A stretch of 64,000 nucleotides of DNA from assembly GCA_016791265.1 (NCBI GenBank), contig JAEUMY010000012.1, positions 1 through 64,000 of the forward strand. The letters are read 5' to 3'. Of this stretch, positions 1-9,570 are shown piece after piece. The position numbers and the translations under genes were made by a program. Position 1 is the first letter of the stretch. Every line of letters starts with the position of its first letter. The notes beneath the pieces were generated by a model. It made no database searches and had not been told where the DNA came from. It worked only from the letters and a program-made list of their open reading frames with translations. This DNA is from Betaproteobacteria bacterium (GTDB lineage: Bacteria > Pseudomonadota > Gammaproteobacteria > Burkholderiales > Usitatibacteraceae).

Positions 1-941
<941 letters not shown>

Positions 942-961
942 TTCCGGCTACCACGCTCACC

Positions 962-1249
962 ATGAAACCCCTTGCCTACGTCCTGACTGGCCTGATCCTC
1001 GCGATCCAGTGGCCGCTTTGGTTCGGCAAGGGCGGCTGGACAAAGGTGTGGGATCTCGGCCGCCAAGTCGAGGCTTCCAAGGAAGCGAATCAACAACTGG
1101 CTCAGCGCAATGCGGGGCTGGACGCGGAAGTGCGGGACCTCAAGCAGGGATTGGGTGCGGTGGAGGAACGCGCGCGGAATGATCTGGGCATGATCAAACC
1201 GGATGAGCTGTTTGTGCAGATTGTGGAGAAGAAGGCGGCGAAGCCGTAG
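962..1249 (+). CDS. ftsB: Cell division protein FtsB
   Basis: FtsB is a small bitopic protein that forms the FtsQ-FtsB-FtsL complex, linking the early divisome to septal peptidoglycan synthesis. The 95-residue product has a short cytoplasmic start, one membrane segment (about residues 4-21) and a periplasmic coiled coil (about 30-75) that ends in the family pattern EERARNDLGMIKPDE. Length and order are typical. The frame is open far upstream inside eno, but the ATG at 962, just after the eno stop, gives the normal FtsB start. Expression is probably shared with eno. Confidence 0.93.
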   Translation: MKPLAYVLTGLILAIQWPLWFGKGGWTKVWDLGRQVEASKEANQQLAQRNAGLDAEVRDLKQGLGAVEERARNDLGMIKPDELFVQIVEKKAAKP

Positions 1250-1256
1250 GGTTGTT

Positions 1257-1268
1257 GCGAATATTCGC
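1257..1268. repeat. HIP-like palindrome, exact copy
   Basis: GCGAATATTCGC, 7 bases after the ftsB stop codon, intergenic. Preceded by TT. Confidence 0.95.
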
Positions 1269-1364
1269 CCGTTTCTTTGCTGGCTAATTCGAGGTGGTCA
1301 CGCAACATCGCCTCTTTCGTATGCCATGAGTACCTTGCCGTTCATTCCGCTTCCATAGCAATTC

Positions 1365-1745
1365 ATGCCATATTGCCCAAATTGCTCCGCAGAGCTTTCA
1401 GATTGGCAAGCACCAAGTTGCTGGAACTGTGGTTGCAAGTTCGGCTTCATGGATAAGTCAATGCCGACTGTAACGCCAGCAGACCCAAGCGCAGCTAGAC
1501 CATTCAATGGGGCGAGCTTACCTCCAAAGGTTCAGATGACAGCGGGGATGTGGTGCGGACAAGTAATCCTCATCATTGTGTATAGCTACGTTTGTCTGTT
1601 GGCGATACTTGCGCTCGTGACATGGGGTTCGCCCAATGCGAACGGCGGATTTGTGCTCATGGTGTTTGCACTATGCTACTTCTCGGCTCCACCAGTTCTA
1701 GTTCTCTTGCTGATTGGACATGCGCTTCGAGGTAGCTCAAGCTGA
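1365..1745 (+). CDS. Hypothetical zinc-ribbon membrane protein
   Basis: The 126-residue product begins with a zinc-ribbon-like knuckle (CPNC at residues 4-7, then CWNCGC), followed by a polar linker and two hydrophobic segments (about residues 65-85 and 95-118). This matches the general layout of small zinc-ribbon plus membrane proteins of unknown function. I cannot assign a family. Base composition is clearly lower in GC than eno/ftsB and nap, which suggests recent acquisition or weak selection. It stands alone, between ftsB and a convergent toxin-antitoxin pair. Confidence 0.6.
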   Translation: MPYCPNCSAELSDWQAPSCWNCGCKFGFMDKSMPTVTPADPSAARPFNGASLPPKVQMTAGMWCGQVILIIVYSYVCLLAILALVTWGSPNANGGFVLMVFALCYFSAPPVLVLLLIGHALRGSSS

Positions 1746-1796
1746 ACCACACGGATGTATGGAGTCAGGGTGAATTGTTTCTCGCCCGCGGTTCGC

Positions 1797-1808
1797 GCGA
1801 ATAGTCGC
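1797..1808. repeat. HIP-like palindrome, one mismatch
   Basis: GCGAATAGTCGC. One base differs from the consensus; intergenic, just 3' of the antitoxin gene. Confidence 0.6.
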
Positions 1809-1824
1809 AGCGCATTGCCAGTCG

Positions 1825-2112
1825 TCAAGCCACCTGCAACACCAGCCGCGTGCCGCAAGCCTTGACGTACTTCAGCAGTGTCGCGACCGACGGCGAGTGC
1901 TTGCCCGTTGCGAGCGCGCGCTCAAGTCGCGCGACAGCGGGTGCTTGCGTGCCCATGCGCTCGGCAACCTCGGCTTGCGTGAGGCCCGCCTCTTGACGGG
2001 CTTTTAGCAACGCATCCAGAAGGGCGGATTCCTCGCGCTCAATGAGCTCAACTTCTGCTCGAACGCCAGGGCGCTGCAGCAGCTTCTTTACGACTTGATC
2101 ATGAGTTCGCAT
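1825..2112 (-). CDS. HigA-type antitoxin, HTH (Xre) protein
   Basis: This 95-residue protein is probably the antitoxin and autorepressor of the toxin gene just upstream. It has an N-terminal helical region and a helix-turn-helix of the Xre/Cro type: LLKARQEAGLTQAEVAERMGT, then PAVARLE, about residues 35-70, with SVATLLKYVKACG after it. Its start (2112) lies 14 bases inside the end of the toxin gene, so the two are translationally coupled. Toxin first, antitoxin second is the HigBA arrangement. The family is clear; the exact HigBA subtype is inferred from order and size. Confidence 0.85.
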   Translation of the reverse strand: MRTHDQVVKKLLQRPGVRAEVELIEREESALLDALLKARQEAGLTQAEVAERMGTQAPAVARLERALATGKHSPSVATLLKYVKACGTRLVLQVA

Positions 2113-2398
2113 GTTTGATCTCCTTCAATCGTGATTCCGCGATCTTCAATTCCTGCATGGGTGTCTTGCTGGTCTTCTTCACGAAACTGTGAAGCATGAC
2201 GATGCGCCTGCCGACGAGTGTGCAGTGGAACACGCGTGCGATGCCTTCCGCGCCTTTCCGACGAAGCACGAACAGGCCATCGCCGAAAGCCTTGGTGTGT
2301 GGCTCGCCAAGAATGGGGCCCAGGGCAATCATTTGTCGCGTCAGCACGATGTAACTCGCGACAAACGTGTCGGGCAGTTCCAGGATGGCCTCCTGCAC
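2099..2398 (-). CDS. RelE/HigB-type toxin (phage Gp49-like)
   Basis: The 99-residue product resembles the Gp49/HigB branch of the RelE/ParE superfamily, small ribonucleases that cut mRNA on the ribosome. Supporting features are the central GLFVLRRKGAEGIARVFHC strand region, RRIVMLHSFVKKTSKTP, the very characteristic basic loop before the last helix, and a C-terminal ELKIAESRLKEI helix. It is the first gene of a two-gene unit with the HTH antitoxin. A promoter and operator would be expected in the 2399-2625 gap. Confidence 0.87.
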   Translation of the reverse strand: MQEAILELPDTFVASYIVLTRQMIALGPILGEPHTKAFGDGLFVLRRKGAEGIARVFHCTLVGRRIVMLHSFVKKTSKTPMQELKIAESRLKEIKHANS

Positions 2399-2529
2399 TG
2401 CTTCACTGTAGTACGCGATCGAATAGTCCGCCCGGCGGCAATAACAAAAATGTTAAATCCCCGCAAGCTCTGGTACGTGAATCAGCCAGGGCCGTGGCCT
2501 GCTGCTCCGATGTACATGCGATCAGCTCC

Positions 2530-2541
2530 GCGAATATTCGC
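2530..2541. repeat. HIP-like palindrome, exact copy
   Basis: GCGAATATTCGC in the gap between the toxin gene and the 3' end of napF; followed by AA. Confidence 0.95.
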
Positions 2542-2625
2542 AAGCGCTGAATGAGCCCGCGTGGTCAAATATTTCGGACCCGAAGACTGCGGTAGCTGCG
2601 CAACGTGTTCCGCGAGCATCGTGCC

Positions 2626-3105
2626 TCAGTCGAGCTTCAGCACACGCGGCGGACAAAGCGACAGGCAGGCCCCACAGCCCGTACAGGCCTCGCGGTCAGC
2701 CTCCAGCAGCGCCAATCCCCCGACGCGCGGACGAAAGCGCAGTGCCCGCGCGTCGCAGGCGTCGCCGCACAGGCGGCATTCAACACCTTGTTCATGCAGG
2801 CAGCCTTCAGCGACGCGAATGCGGACCTTGAACGCCTGAGGCTGTCGGCCGCTGTCCAGCGCACACGGCGCGCAGGCTCGTTCACACTCTCCGCACAGCG
2901 TGCAACCGGCGAATTCAAAGCGGATTTCCGGGAACCCGCCATCGCCCACGACCAGCACCTTCTGCGGGCAGATATCCACACAGTCCCCGCAACGGGTACA
3001 GGCCTGCAGAAAGGCGGCATCCGGCGCCAGGGCCCAAGGCGGCCGTGGGGCGGGCCGAGGCGGGCGCGCCCTGCCACGCAGGAATGATCGACGGGAGGGA
3101 TCCAT
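2626..3105 (-). CDS. napF: Ferredoxin-type protein NapF
   Basis: NapF is a cytoplasmic 4x4Fe iron-sulfur protein that helps mature or reactivate the NapA nitrate reductase before export. The 159-residue product has ferredoxin cysteine clusters CTRCGDCVDICP, CTLCGECERAC, CRLCGDAC and CTGCGACLSLCP. The start at 3105 gives MDPSRRSFLRG, the usual short N-terminus; the open frame upstream overlaps the FNR box. Unlike most nap operons, where napF is co-transcribed, this copy is divergent from napDAGHBC and faces it across a 117-base promoter region. Confidence 0.92.
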   Translation of the reverse strand: MDPSRRSFLRGRARPPRPAPRPPWALAPDAAFLQACTRCGDCVDICPQKVLVVGDGGFPEIRFEFAGCTLCGECERACAPCALDSGRQPQAFKVRIRVAEGCLHEQGVECRLCGDACDARALRFRPRVGGLALLEADREACTGCGACLSLCPPRVLKLD

Positions 3106-3142
3106 ATATAGCGCGACGATATCCGCGTGGCATGGCCTGGGT

Positions 3143-3156
3143 TTGATCGATATCAA
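3143..3156. promoter_or_regulatory. FNR/ANR box between napF and napD
   Basis: TTGATCGATATCAA matches the FNR consensus TTGAT-N4-ATCAA perfectly. Its centre (3149.5) would be at -41.5 for a start near 3191, with a plausible TACGCT -10 hexamer at 3178-3183, so it fits a class II FNR-activated promoter for napD. It is also 44 bases from the napF start codon and could act on that gene, but spacing is poor. Confidence 0.85.
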
Positions 3157-3222
3157 ATTCGCACCAACCAGGTGCATTACGCTAGGTCAAGTTCCACTTT
3201 AGAGCGCCTGGCGCACGATCTC

Positions 3223-3624
3223 ATGAGCATTCTTGGTGCTGTCCTGCGTACCCACCCTGAGCAACTCCCGCAAGTCCTGGCCCGACTGAAGGAATTGCCG
3301 GGCGTTGACATTGCCCTCAATCCTGGTGACGGCCGTCTGGTTCTGGTGATGGAAGACACCGTCGATCCGGAAGGGCAGACCTTTGCGGCCGCCACGATGC
3401 TGGCCGACATGGCCATGTGGCCAAACGTCCTCTCGACCTCGCTCGTCTACGAATATTCGGGCCCCGACGCGCCCGCCCTGGGCGAAGGGGACATGAGTGA
3501 CTACCGCCGCTGGCGGGGCAAACCCGGCGACCGCACGCCGGCTGCTGCGACAGCGACCGCTGCAACCACCGATTTCTTCGCCAATCCCGTGCCTCATGGC
3601 ACTGACAGGGAGTTGTTTCCATGA
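3223..3624 (+). CDS. napD: NapA maturation chaperone NapD
   Basis: NapD binds the Tat signal peptide of NapA and holds it back until the molybdenum cofactor is inserted. The start at 3223 gives [14 protein letters not shown]; the ferredoxin-like fold covers about residues 1-85 ([33 protein letters not shown]). The 133-residue product is longer than usual because of an Ala/Thr-rich C-terminal tail (about residues 90-133). Its stop overlaps the napA start (ATGA). A degenerate HIP-like copy lies in the YEYSG codons. Confidence 0.9.
   Translation: MSILGAVLRTHPEQLPQVLARLKELPGVDIALNPGDGRLVLVMEDTVDPEGQTFAAATMLADMAMWPNVLSTSLVYEYSGPDAPALGEGDMSDYRRWRGKPGDRTPAAATATAATTDFFANPVPHGTDRELFP
3449..3460. repeat. 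HIP-like palindrome, two mismatches
   Basis: ACGAATATTCGG in napD; keeps the GAATATTC core, read in the Glu-Tyr-Ser frame. The only trace of the repeat inside the nap operon. Confidence 0.4.
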
Positions 3625-6170
3625 ACGAGAACCGTCGTGATTTCCTGAAAACCCAGGCATTGCTTGCCTCCGCCACTGCCGCCGGCCTGCCCTTGAGCAG
3701 CACCGGCCAGGAAAAGGCCGCCAAGACCGCGGCCGATGTCGCCATCCGCTGGGACAAGGCGCCCTGCCGCTTCTGCGGCACCGGCTGCGCCGTGATGGTG
3801 GGCGTGCAGAATGATCGCGTTGTCGCCACGCAAGGCGACCCGGATGCGCCGGTCAATCGTGGCCTCAACTGCATCAAGGGCTATTTCCTGTCGAAGATCA
3901 TGTACGGCAAGGATCGCCTGACCACGCCGCTCCTGCGCAAGAAGGACGGCAAGTACGACAAGAACGGTGAATTCGTCCCGGTGAGCTGGGATGAGGCGTT
4001 CGACATCATGGCCGCCAAGTGGAAGGAAACGCTCAAGAAGGAAGGCCCGGCGGGTGTCGGCATGTTCGGCTCCGGCCAATGGACCATCTGGGAAGGTTAC
4101 GCGGCATCCAAGCTGTGGAAAGCCGGCTTCCGCTCCAACAACATCGACCCGAATGCGCGGCACTGCATGGCCAGCGCCGTGGCGGGCTTCATGCGCACCT
4201 TCGGCATCGATGAGCCCATGGGCTGCTATGACGACATCGAGCAGGCGGATGCCTTCGTGCTGTGGGGCAGCAACATGGCCGAGATGCACCCCGTGTTGTG
4301 GAGCCGCATCACCGACCGCCGTCTCTCCAACCCCAATTCCAAGGTGGTGGTGTTGTCCACCTTCGAGCACCGCTCATTCGATCTCGCCGACACGGGCATC
4401 ATTTTCAACCCGCAAAGCGATCTGGCGATTCTCAACTACATCGCCCATTACCTCATCAGCAACAAGAAGGTGGACATGGACTTCGTGAAGAAGCATGTCA
4501 ACTTCAAGAAGGGTGCCGACGACATCGGCTATGGTCTCAGGCCGGCGCATGTGCTGGAGAAGGACGCCAAGAGCAATGGCTATCCCGGCGCCGACGGCAA
4601 GCCCAAGGGCAACCCCAACGACTCCACGCCGATCACGTTCGACGAGTTCGCCAAGTTCGTGTCCGAGTACACCGCCGAGAAAGTGAGCAAGATTTCCGGC
4701 GTGTCGGTGAAACAGCTGGAAGAGCTCGCCAGGCTCTACGCCGATCCGAAGATCAAGGTCATGTCGTTGTGGACCATGGGCTTCAACCAGCACACCCGCG
4801 GCACCTGGGCCAACAACATGGTCTACAACATCCATCTGCTGACCGGCAAGATCAGCCAGCCGGGCAACAGCCCGTTCTCGCTCACCGGCCAGCCCTCCGC
4901 CTGCGGCACCGCGCGCGAGGTCGGCACGTTCGCCCATCGCCTGCCGGCGGACATGGTGGTGACCAATCCGGAACACCGCGCCAAGACTGAAAAAATCTGG
5001 CAACTGCCGGAAGGCACCCTGCCGGACAAGATCGGCCTGCACGCGGTCGCCCAGAGCCGTGCGCTGAAGGACGGCAAGCTGAAGTGCTACTGGACCACGA
5101 CCACCAACAACATGCAGGCCGGGCCCAACATCAACGGCGAGATCCTGCCGGGTTGGCGCAATCCCGCGGCCTTCATCGTGGTGAGCGATGCTTATCCGAC
5201 CGTCAGCGCGATGGCTGCGGATCTCATCCTCCCTTCGGCGATGTGGGTCGAGAAGGAAGGCGCGTACGGCAACGCCGAGCGTCGCACGCAATTCTGGCGC
5301 CAGCAGGTGCAGGCGCCGGGCCAATCGAAGAGTGATCTGTGGCAGTACATCGAGTTCTCCAAGCGCTTCAAGATGGAGGAGGTGTGGCCGGCCGAGCTGC
5401 TCGCCAAGAAGCCGGAATACAAGGGCAAGACGCTGTTCGATGTGCTCTTCAAGAACGGCAAGGTGAACAAGTACCCGGTCGCCGATCTGACCAAGGTGAA
5501 CGCCAAGTACATCAAGGGCTACAGCAACGACGAGAGCAAGGCGCTCGGGTTCTATCTGCAAAAGGGACTGTTCGAGGAATACGCCGAATTCGGGCGTGGC
5601 AAGGCCCATGACCTCGCCGAGTTCGACGTCTACCACGAGAACCGCGGGCTGCGCTGGCCGGTGGTCGATGGCAAGGAGACGCTGTGGCGTTTCCGCGAAG
5701 GCTATGACCCCTACGTGAAGAAGGGCGAGGGTGTGCGCTTCTACGGCAACAAGGACGGCAAGGCGAACATTTTCGCCCTGCCCTACCAGCCCGCCGCCGA
5801 GGCGCCGGACAAGGATTTCGATCTCTGGCTCTGCACCGGCCGCGTGCTGGAGCACTGGCACACCGGCACCATGACGCGCAGGGTGGCCGAGCTGCACCGC
5901 GCCGTGCCTGAGGCCGTGGTGTTCATGCATGCCGACGATGCACGGGATCGCGGCCTGCAGCGCGGCATGACGGTGAAGATCGCGTCGCGCCGGGGCGAGA
6001 TCACCGCTCATGTGGAGACCAAGGGGCGCAACAAGCTGCCGCGCGGCATGGTGTTCGTGCCCTTCTTCGATGAAGGCCGGCTCATCAACAAGCTGACCCT
6101 GGATGCGACCTGTCCGATCTCCAAAGAGACGGACTTCAAGAAGTGCGCGTGCAGGGTGACCAAGGTCTGA
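3621..6170 (+). CDS. napA: Periplasmic nitrate reductase, catalytic subunit NapA
   Basis: NapA reduces nitrate to nitrite in the periplasm with a bis-MGD molybdenum cofactor and one 4Fe-4S cluster, taking electrons from NapB. The 849-residue product starts with a Tat signal (RRDFLKTQ). Cluster ligands are C49, C52, C56 and C84 (CRFCGTGC, then GLNCIKG); the Mo-ligating cysteine is C182 in NARHCMASA. The C-terminal molybdopterin dinucleotide-binding domain includes [18 protein letters not shown]. Length is normal. It overlaps napD by ATGA and is followed by a stem-loop before napG. Confidence 0.98.
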   Translation: MNENRRDFLKTQALLASATAAGLPLSSTGQEKAAKTAADVAIRWDKAPCRFCGTGCAVMVGVQNDRVVATQGDPDAPVNRGLNCIKGYFLSKIMYGKDRLTTPLLRKKDGKYDKNGEFVPVSWDEAFDIMAAKWKETLKKEGPAGVGMFGSGQWTIWEGYAASKLWKAGFRSNNIDPNARHCMASAVAGFMRTFGIDEPMGCYDDIEQADAFVLWGSNMAEMHPVLWSRITDRRLSNPNSKVVVLSTFEHRSFDLADTGIIFNPQSDLAILNYIAHYLISNKKVDMDFVKKHVNFKKGADDIGYGLRPAHVLEKDAKSNGYPGADGKPKGNPNDSTPITFDEFAKFVSEYTAEKVSKISGVSVKQLEELARLYADPKIKVMSLWTMGFNQHTRGTWANNMVYNIHLLTGKISQPGNSPFSLTGQPSACGTAREVGTFAHRLPADMVVTNPEHRAKTEKIWQLPEGTLPDKIGLHAVAQSRALKDGKLKCYWTTTTNNMQAGPNINGEILPGWRNPAAFIVVSDAYPTVSAMAADLILPSAMWVEKEGAYGNAERRTQFWRQQVQAPGQSKSDLWQYIEFSKRFKMEEVWPAELLAKKPEYKGKTLFDVLFKNGKVNKYPVADLTKVNAKYIKGYSNDESKALGFYLQKGLFEEYAEFGRGKAHDLAEFDVYHENRGLRWPVVDGKETLWRFREGYDPYVKKGEGVRFYGNKDGKANIFALPYQPAAEAPDKDFDLWLCTGRVLEHWHTGTMTRRVAELHRAVPEAVVFMHADDARDRGLQRGMTVKIASRRGEITAHVETKGRNKLPRGMVFVPFFDEGRLINKLTLDATCPISKETDFKKCACRVTKV

Positions 6171-6179
6171 CGGAGCGCT

Positions 6180-6201
6180 GGGCGGGGTGACACCCCCGCC
6201 C
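6180..6201 (+). other. Stem-loop between napA and napG
   Basis: An 8-bp perfect GC stem (6180-6187 with 6194-6201) and a 6-base loop fill most of the 40-base napA-napG gap. It is followed by A, not T, residues, so it is not a standard terminator for this strand. It may stabilise napA mRNA or set subunit stoichiometry. Confidence 0.5.
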
Positions 6202-6210
6202 AAAAAAAAC

Positions 6211-7014
6211 ATGGACTTCTCCAGGCGCACACTTCTCAAGAGCGCGGCCGGCGCGGCAAGCGCGTGCCTGCTCGCAGGCGGCGCGACGCTGGTCGGCCCC
6301 GCCGCTCAGGCGCGGCCGGCGCAGGCATTGCGCCCGCCCGGCGCATTGCGTGAGGAAGCGTTTCTCGCCGCCTGCGTGCGTTGCGGTTTGTGCGTGCGCG
6401 ACTGTCCCCCGCAGAACCTGAAGCTCGCCGCCTGGGGTGATGGTCTGTCACGCGGCGTGGCCATCGGCTCGCCCTACTTCGAGGCGCGGTCCATCCCCTG
6501 CGAAATGTGCGAGCACATTCCCTGCGTGAAGGCCTGTCCGACGGGTGCGCTCGATCCGGCGCTACGCGACATCACCAAGGCACGGATGGGGGTTGCCGTA
6601 CTCATCGACCACGAGAACTGCCTCAACTATCTGGGCCTGCGCTGCGATGTCTGCTATCGGGTCTGCCCGGTCATCGACAAGGCCATCACGCTGGAAAAGG
6701 TGAGCAATCCGCGCTCGGACCGCCACGCCATGCTGCTGCCGACCGTGCATGCGGAGGCCTGCACCGGCTGCGGCAAGTGCGAGAAGAGCTGCGTGCTTGA
6801 AGAGGCCGCCATCAAAGTCGTGCCGGCCCACATCGCGCGCGGCGCGCCGGGCGCGCACTATCGAATGGGGTGGGAGCAGAAGAACCAGGCCGACCGTCCG
6901 CGTTTCGAGAAGCCGGTCCAGAACCTGCCGCAACACCCCGCACCCGGCGAGATCGCGCCGCTGCGCGGGGGCCAGAATCCGTACCCCGATGCGAACAAGG
7001 AGAAGGCGCGATGA
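6211..7014 (+). CDS. napG: Ferredoxin-type protein NapG
   Basis: NapG is a periplasmic four-cluster iron-sulfur protein that with NapH passes electrons from the quinol pool to the nitrate reductase. The 267-residue product has a Tat signal ([11 protein letters not shown], residues 4-14) and cysteine clusters [35 protein letters not shown] and [11 protein letters not shown]. The start at 6211 is chosen over one 8 codons upstream because it puts the twin-arginine motif at the normal distance. It overlaps napH by ATGA. Confidence 0.95.
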   Translation: MDFSRRTLLKSAAGAASACLLAGGATLVGPAAQARPAQALRPPGALREEAFLAACVRCGLCVRDCPPQNLKLAAWGDGLSRGVAIGSPYFEARSIPCEMCEHIPCVKACPTGALDPALRDITKARMGVAVLIDHENCLNYLGLRCDVCYRVCPVIDKAITLEKVSNPRSDRHAMLLPTVHAEACTGCGKCEKSCVLEEAAIKVVPAHIARGAPGAHYRMGWEQKNQADRPRFEKPVQNLPQHPAPGEIAPLRGGQNPYPDANKEKAR

Positions 7015-7901
7015 ACGCGGTCTCTCCGCCTGTCGCAGCGGCTGTCGCACAGACTGCTTCGTCGGCAGCGGCGATAGTGCGCAAGGGCTGGTGGCGCGCG
7101 CAGCGGTTCCTGCTGCTTCGCCGCGCTTCGCAAGTGTCGATACTCGTCCTCTTCCTGCTCGGCCCGCTGGCCGGCATCTGGATCGTGAAGGGCAATCTCT
7201 CGTCAAGCATGACCCTCGGCGTGCTACCGCTCACCGATCCCTTCATCCTGGCCCAGTCGCTGGCCGCTGGGCATCTGCCGGCAGTCTCCGCACTCACCGG
7301 TGCGGCCATCATCGTGCTGTTCTATGCCCTGGTCGGCGGACGCGTGTTCTGCGGCTGGGTGTGTCCGGTGAATGCGGTGACCGACACGGCGGGCTGGCTG
7401 CGCCGCAAGCTCCGCCTGACGGGCGGCCGCAGCCCGGATTCCAGTCTGCGCTACTGGTTGCTGGGCGCCGTCTTGCTCGCCAGCCTGGTGACCGGGCGCA
7501 TGGTGTGGGAAAGCGTGAATCCGGTTTCGCTGACCCACCGCGCCATCCTCTTCGGCGGCATGGCCGCCTGGGGCGGTGCCCTCACGGTGTTCCTGTTCGA
7601 TCTCCTCATCGCCCCGCGTGGCTGGTGCGGACATGTCTGCCCGATGGGCGCCGCCTACGGACTCATCGGCACGAAAAGCCTCATCCGTGTATCGGCCCAA
7701 CACCAGAGCCGGTGCAACGACTGCGCCGACTGCTACGCCGTCTGCCCCGAGCCTCAGGTCATTGTCGCCCCTCTCAAGGGCAAGGACGGCAGTGGGCCGG
7801 TGATTCTCGACGCCGCCTGCACCAATTGCGGCCGCTGCATTGATGTCTGCGGCCCGGATGTATTCGTCTTCACTCATCGATTCGACAACCGAAAGGACTG
7901 A
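7011..7901 (+). CDS. napH: Quinol dehydrogenase membrane component NapH
   Basis: NapH is an integral membrane protein with four transmembrane helices that oxidises quinol and hands electrons to NapG. The 296-residue product shows hydrophobic segments at about 45-65, 85-110, 145-165 and 180-200, the two CxxxCP motifs typical of NapH (CGWVCPVN and CGHVCPMG) and two ferredoxin-like clusters near the C-terminus ([24 protein letters not shown]). The start at 7011 overlaps the napG stop; an upstream open frame lies inside napG and is a shadow. Confidence 0.95.
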   Translation: MNAVSPPVAAAVAQTASSAAAIVRKGWWRAQRFLLLRRASQVSILVLFLLGPLAGIWIVKGNLSSSMTLGVLPLTDPFILAQSLAAGHLPAVSALTGAAIIVLFYALVGGRVFCGWVCPVNAVTDTAGWLRRKLRLTGGRSPDSSLRYWLLGAVLLASLVTGRMVWESVNPVSLTHRAILFGGMAAWGGALTVFLFDLLIAPRGWCGHVCPMGAAYGLIGTKSLIRVSAQHQSRCNDCADCYAVCPEPQVIVAPLKGKDGSGPVILDAACTNCGRCIDVCGPDVFVFTHRFDNRKD

Positions 7902-7903
7902 AC

Positions 7904-8383
7904 ATGAAAGTCCCCACTTTCGCTCTCATTCTCGGCGGCTGCGCGCTGGCTGCCACGCTGCTGTTGCGCGTCGAGCTGGTGTCCGCCGCAAGTGACGCGA
8001 CCGGCAAGGACCCCGTCAAGCTGCAAAGCTTGCGCAGTGGCACCCCGCTCAACAAGGACAACCCGCCGAGCGCGTCGCATCAGGAGCGCGATCACAAGCC
8101 CGCCGATCGCGACTTCGTGCAGATGCCACCGCTCATTCCGCACACCACCGAGGGCTATCAGGTCACCAAGAATTTCAACAAGTGCATGGACTGCCACGCC
8201 TGGCAGAAAACCAAGACGTCCGGCGCGACCAAAGTGAGCGTCACCCACTTCCGCAACCGTGAGGGCCAGGAGCTGGACAACGTCAGCCCACGGCGCTACT
8301 TCTGCACCCAATGCCATGTCGCCCAGACCGACGCCAAGCCGCTGGTGGAAAACACTTTCCAGCGCGCCCGCGGCATGCAGTAA
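7904..8383 (+). CDS. napB: Diheme cytochrome c, nitrate reductase subunit NapB
   Basis: NapB is the small electron-transfer subunit of periplasmic nitrate reductase and donates electrons to NapA. The 159-residue product has an N-terminal export signal (hydrophobic residues about 5-22) and two c-type heme sites, CMDCH (94-98) and CTQCH (134-138). The family segment PPLIPHTTEGYQVTKNFNKC is intact. It begins 2 bases after napH and precedes napC by 9 bases, so the genes are surely co-transcribed. Confidence 0.97.
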   Translation: MKVPTFALILGGCALAATLLLRVELVSAASDATGKDPVKLQSLRSGTPLNKDNPPSASHQERDHKPADRDFVQMPPLIPHTTEGYQVTKNFNKCMDCHAWQKTKTSGATKVSVTHFRNREGQELDNVSPRRYFCTQCHVAQTDAKPLVENTFQRARGMQ

Positions 8384-8392
8384 GGACGAGTC

Positions 8393-9037
8393 ATGAACGA
8401 CAACAGCCAAACCACGCGTCGCGGCCTGAAGGGCTGGATCAAATGGGCCATCGGCATCGCCACGGGCACCGTGGGCATCGCCTTCGCCGCCGGCATCATT
8501 TTCTGGGGCGGATTCAACTGGAGCCTTGAAATCACCAACACCGAGAAGTTCTGCATCTCCTGCCACGAGATGGAGAAGAATGTGTACGCGGAATACCGCA
8601 ACACCATCCACTACCAGAATCGCACCGGCGTGCGCGCCACCTGCCCGGATTGCCACGTGCCCCGCGAGTGGGGTCCGAAAATGGTGCGCAAGATCCGCGC
8701 GAGCAACGAGCTCTTCCACAAGATGCTGGGTACCATCGACACCCCGGAAAAATTCGAGGCCAAGCGCGCGGTCATGGCGCAGCACGAGTGGGATCGGATG
8801 AAGGCCAACAACAGCCAGGAGTGCCGCAACTGCCACAACTTCGCCTACATGGATTTCGCCGAACAGCGCCAGCGCGCCAGCCCGGCCCACCAGGCGGCGA
8901 TGCAGGCGGGCAAGACCTGCATCGATTGCCACAAGGGCATCGCCCACAAGATGCCGGCGACGGAGCAGAACATCGGCGCGCCCAAATCGGACTCGGCCGT
9001 CCCGGCGTCCGCACTGCAGCCGGCGGAGAAGAAATGA
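8393..9037 (+). CDS. napC: Tetraheme cytochrome c quinol dehydrogenase NapC
   Basis: NapC is a membrane-anchored tetraheme cytochrome of the NapC/NirT family that oxidises quinol and reduces NapB. The 214-residue product has one N-terminal membrane helix (about residues 13-35) and four heme sites: CISCH (54-58), CPDCH (84-88), CRNCH (144-148) and CIDCH (176-180). With napGH also present, this operon has two routes from quinol to NapAB. It is the last nap gene; a hairpin follows at 9093-9119. Confidence 0.97.
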   Translation: MNDNSQTTRRGLKGWIKWAIGIATGTVGIAFAAGIIFWGGFNWSLEITNTEKFCISCHEMEKNVYAEYRNTIHYQNRTGVRATCPDCHVPREWGPKMVRKIRASNELFHKMLGTIDTPEKFEAKRAVMAQHEWDRMKANNSQECRNCHNFAYMDFAEQRQRASPAHQAAMQAGKTCIDCHKGIAHKMPATEQNIGAPKSDSAVPASALQPAEKK

Positions 9038-9078
9038 CCGGATAGGGGCCGCAACCGACAGCGTCAGCCCATCGCCAC

Positions 9079-9090
9079 GCGAATATTCGC
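9079..9090. repeat. HIP-like palindrome, exact copy
   Basis: GCGAATATTCGC 42 bases after napC, directly before a hairpin; followed by AA. Confidence 0.95.
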
Positions 9091-9092
9091 AA

Positions 9093-9119
9093 GCCGCCAG
9101 CGCTGATTGGGCTGGCGGC
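9093..9119 (+). terminator. Hairpin after the nap operon
   Basis: Perfect 9-bp stem (GCCGCCAGC with GCTGGCGGC) and a 9-base loop. No T run follows, so it may be an mRNA 3' end stabiliser rather than an intrinsic terminator. Confidence 0.45.
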
Positions 9120-9161
9120 GGCGCATCCATCCGAGCACGGCGCCTACCCGCCACCCGATGC

Positions 9162-9173
9162 TCGAATATTCGC
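9162..9173. repeat. HIP-like palindrome, one mismatch
   Basis: TCGAATATTCGC, intergenic, 83 bases from the exact copy at 9079. Confidence 0.7.
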
Positions 9174-9438
9174 GAAGAGCGCCAATTCCATTCCGCATGC
9201 ACGCGCGGATGCAAGCGATTTCACGCCCGCGTGGGCATCACCATGCTGGTTGAGTCCCGCTTGCATCGCATGCACCCGCATTGTGGCGGTCGGCCGCCCA
9301 TTGAATGTGATCTCGCGGAGTTCCTGGCGAGCGAGGTGCGGGCCGTTGCGACATCGCGACCGCTGGTCTCTCCACGCCGCGAGGTTGAGATCAACTGGGA
9401 CGCGATGCGTCGACATCCCGGCATCAAGCCACGCGCAT

Positions 9439-9452
9439 TTGATTCATATCAA
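9439..9452. promoter_or_regulatory. FNR/ANR box, distal, upstream of ompW-like gene
   Basis: TTGATTCATATCAA, a perfect TTGAT-N4-ATCAA match, centred 52 bases upstream of a second perfect box. Confidence 0.85.
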
Positions 9453-9490
9453 ATTCGGCATTCGAGCAGTGCCCGATCGCGGCAGCGCAT

Positions 9491-9504
9491 TTGATTGACA
9501 TCAA
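9491..9504. promoter_or_regulatory. FNR/ANR box, proximal, upstream of ompW-like gene
   Basis: TTGATTGACATCAA, a perfect FNR consensus. A class II promoter would start near 9539 with a weak CAATCT -10 element at 9526-9531, leaving about 30 bases of leader before the ATG at 9571. Confidence 0.85.
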
Positions 9505-9570
9505 GGTCGGCGGCGCGCGCAGCGTCAATCTGTGGTCATGGAATTTTCAACCACAGTGAGAGAGACAAGT

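Larger units (their letters stand above)
9038..9570. other. Non-coding gap between napC and ompW-like gene
   Basis: This 530-base gap holds one exact and one near-exact HIP-like copy, a hairpin behind napC and two FNR boxes in front of the next gene. Open frames here lack family features and plausible starts, so I call no gene. Confidence 0.6.

Noticed and set aside
3105..3156. The FNR box as a class II activator site for napF
   Set aside because: A start at -41.5 spacing would fall almost on the napF start codon; the distance suits napD much better.
4374..6239. 621-codon open frame on the minus strand opposite napA
   Set aside because: It is the antisense shadow of a GC-rich gene; the protein has no family features and napA is certain.
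9144..9494. Open frames on both strands in the napC-ompW gap
   Set aside because: No ribosome-binding sites, no domain features, and one strand overlaps an FNR box.
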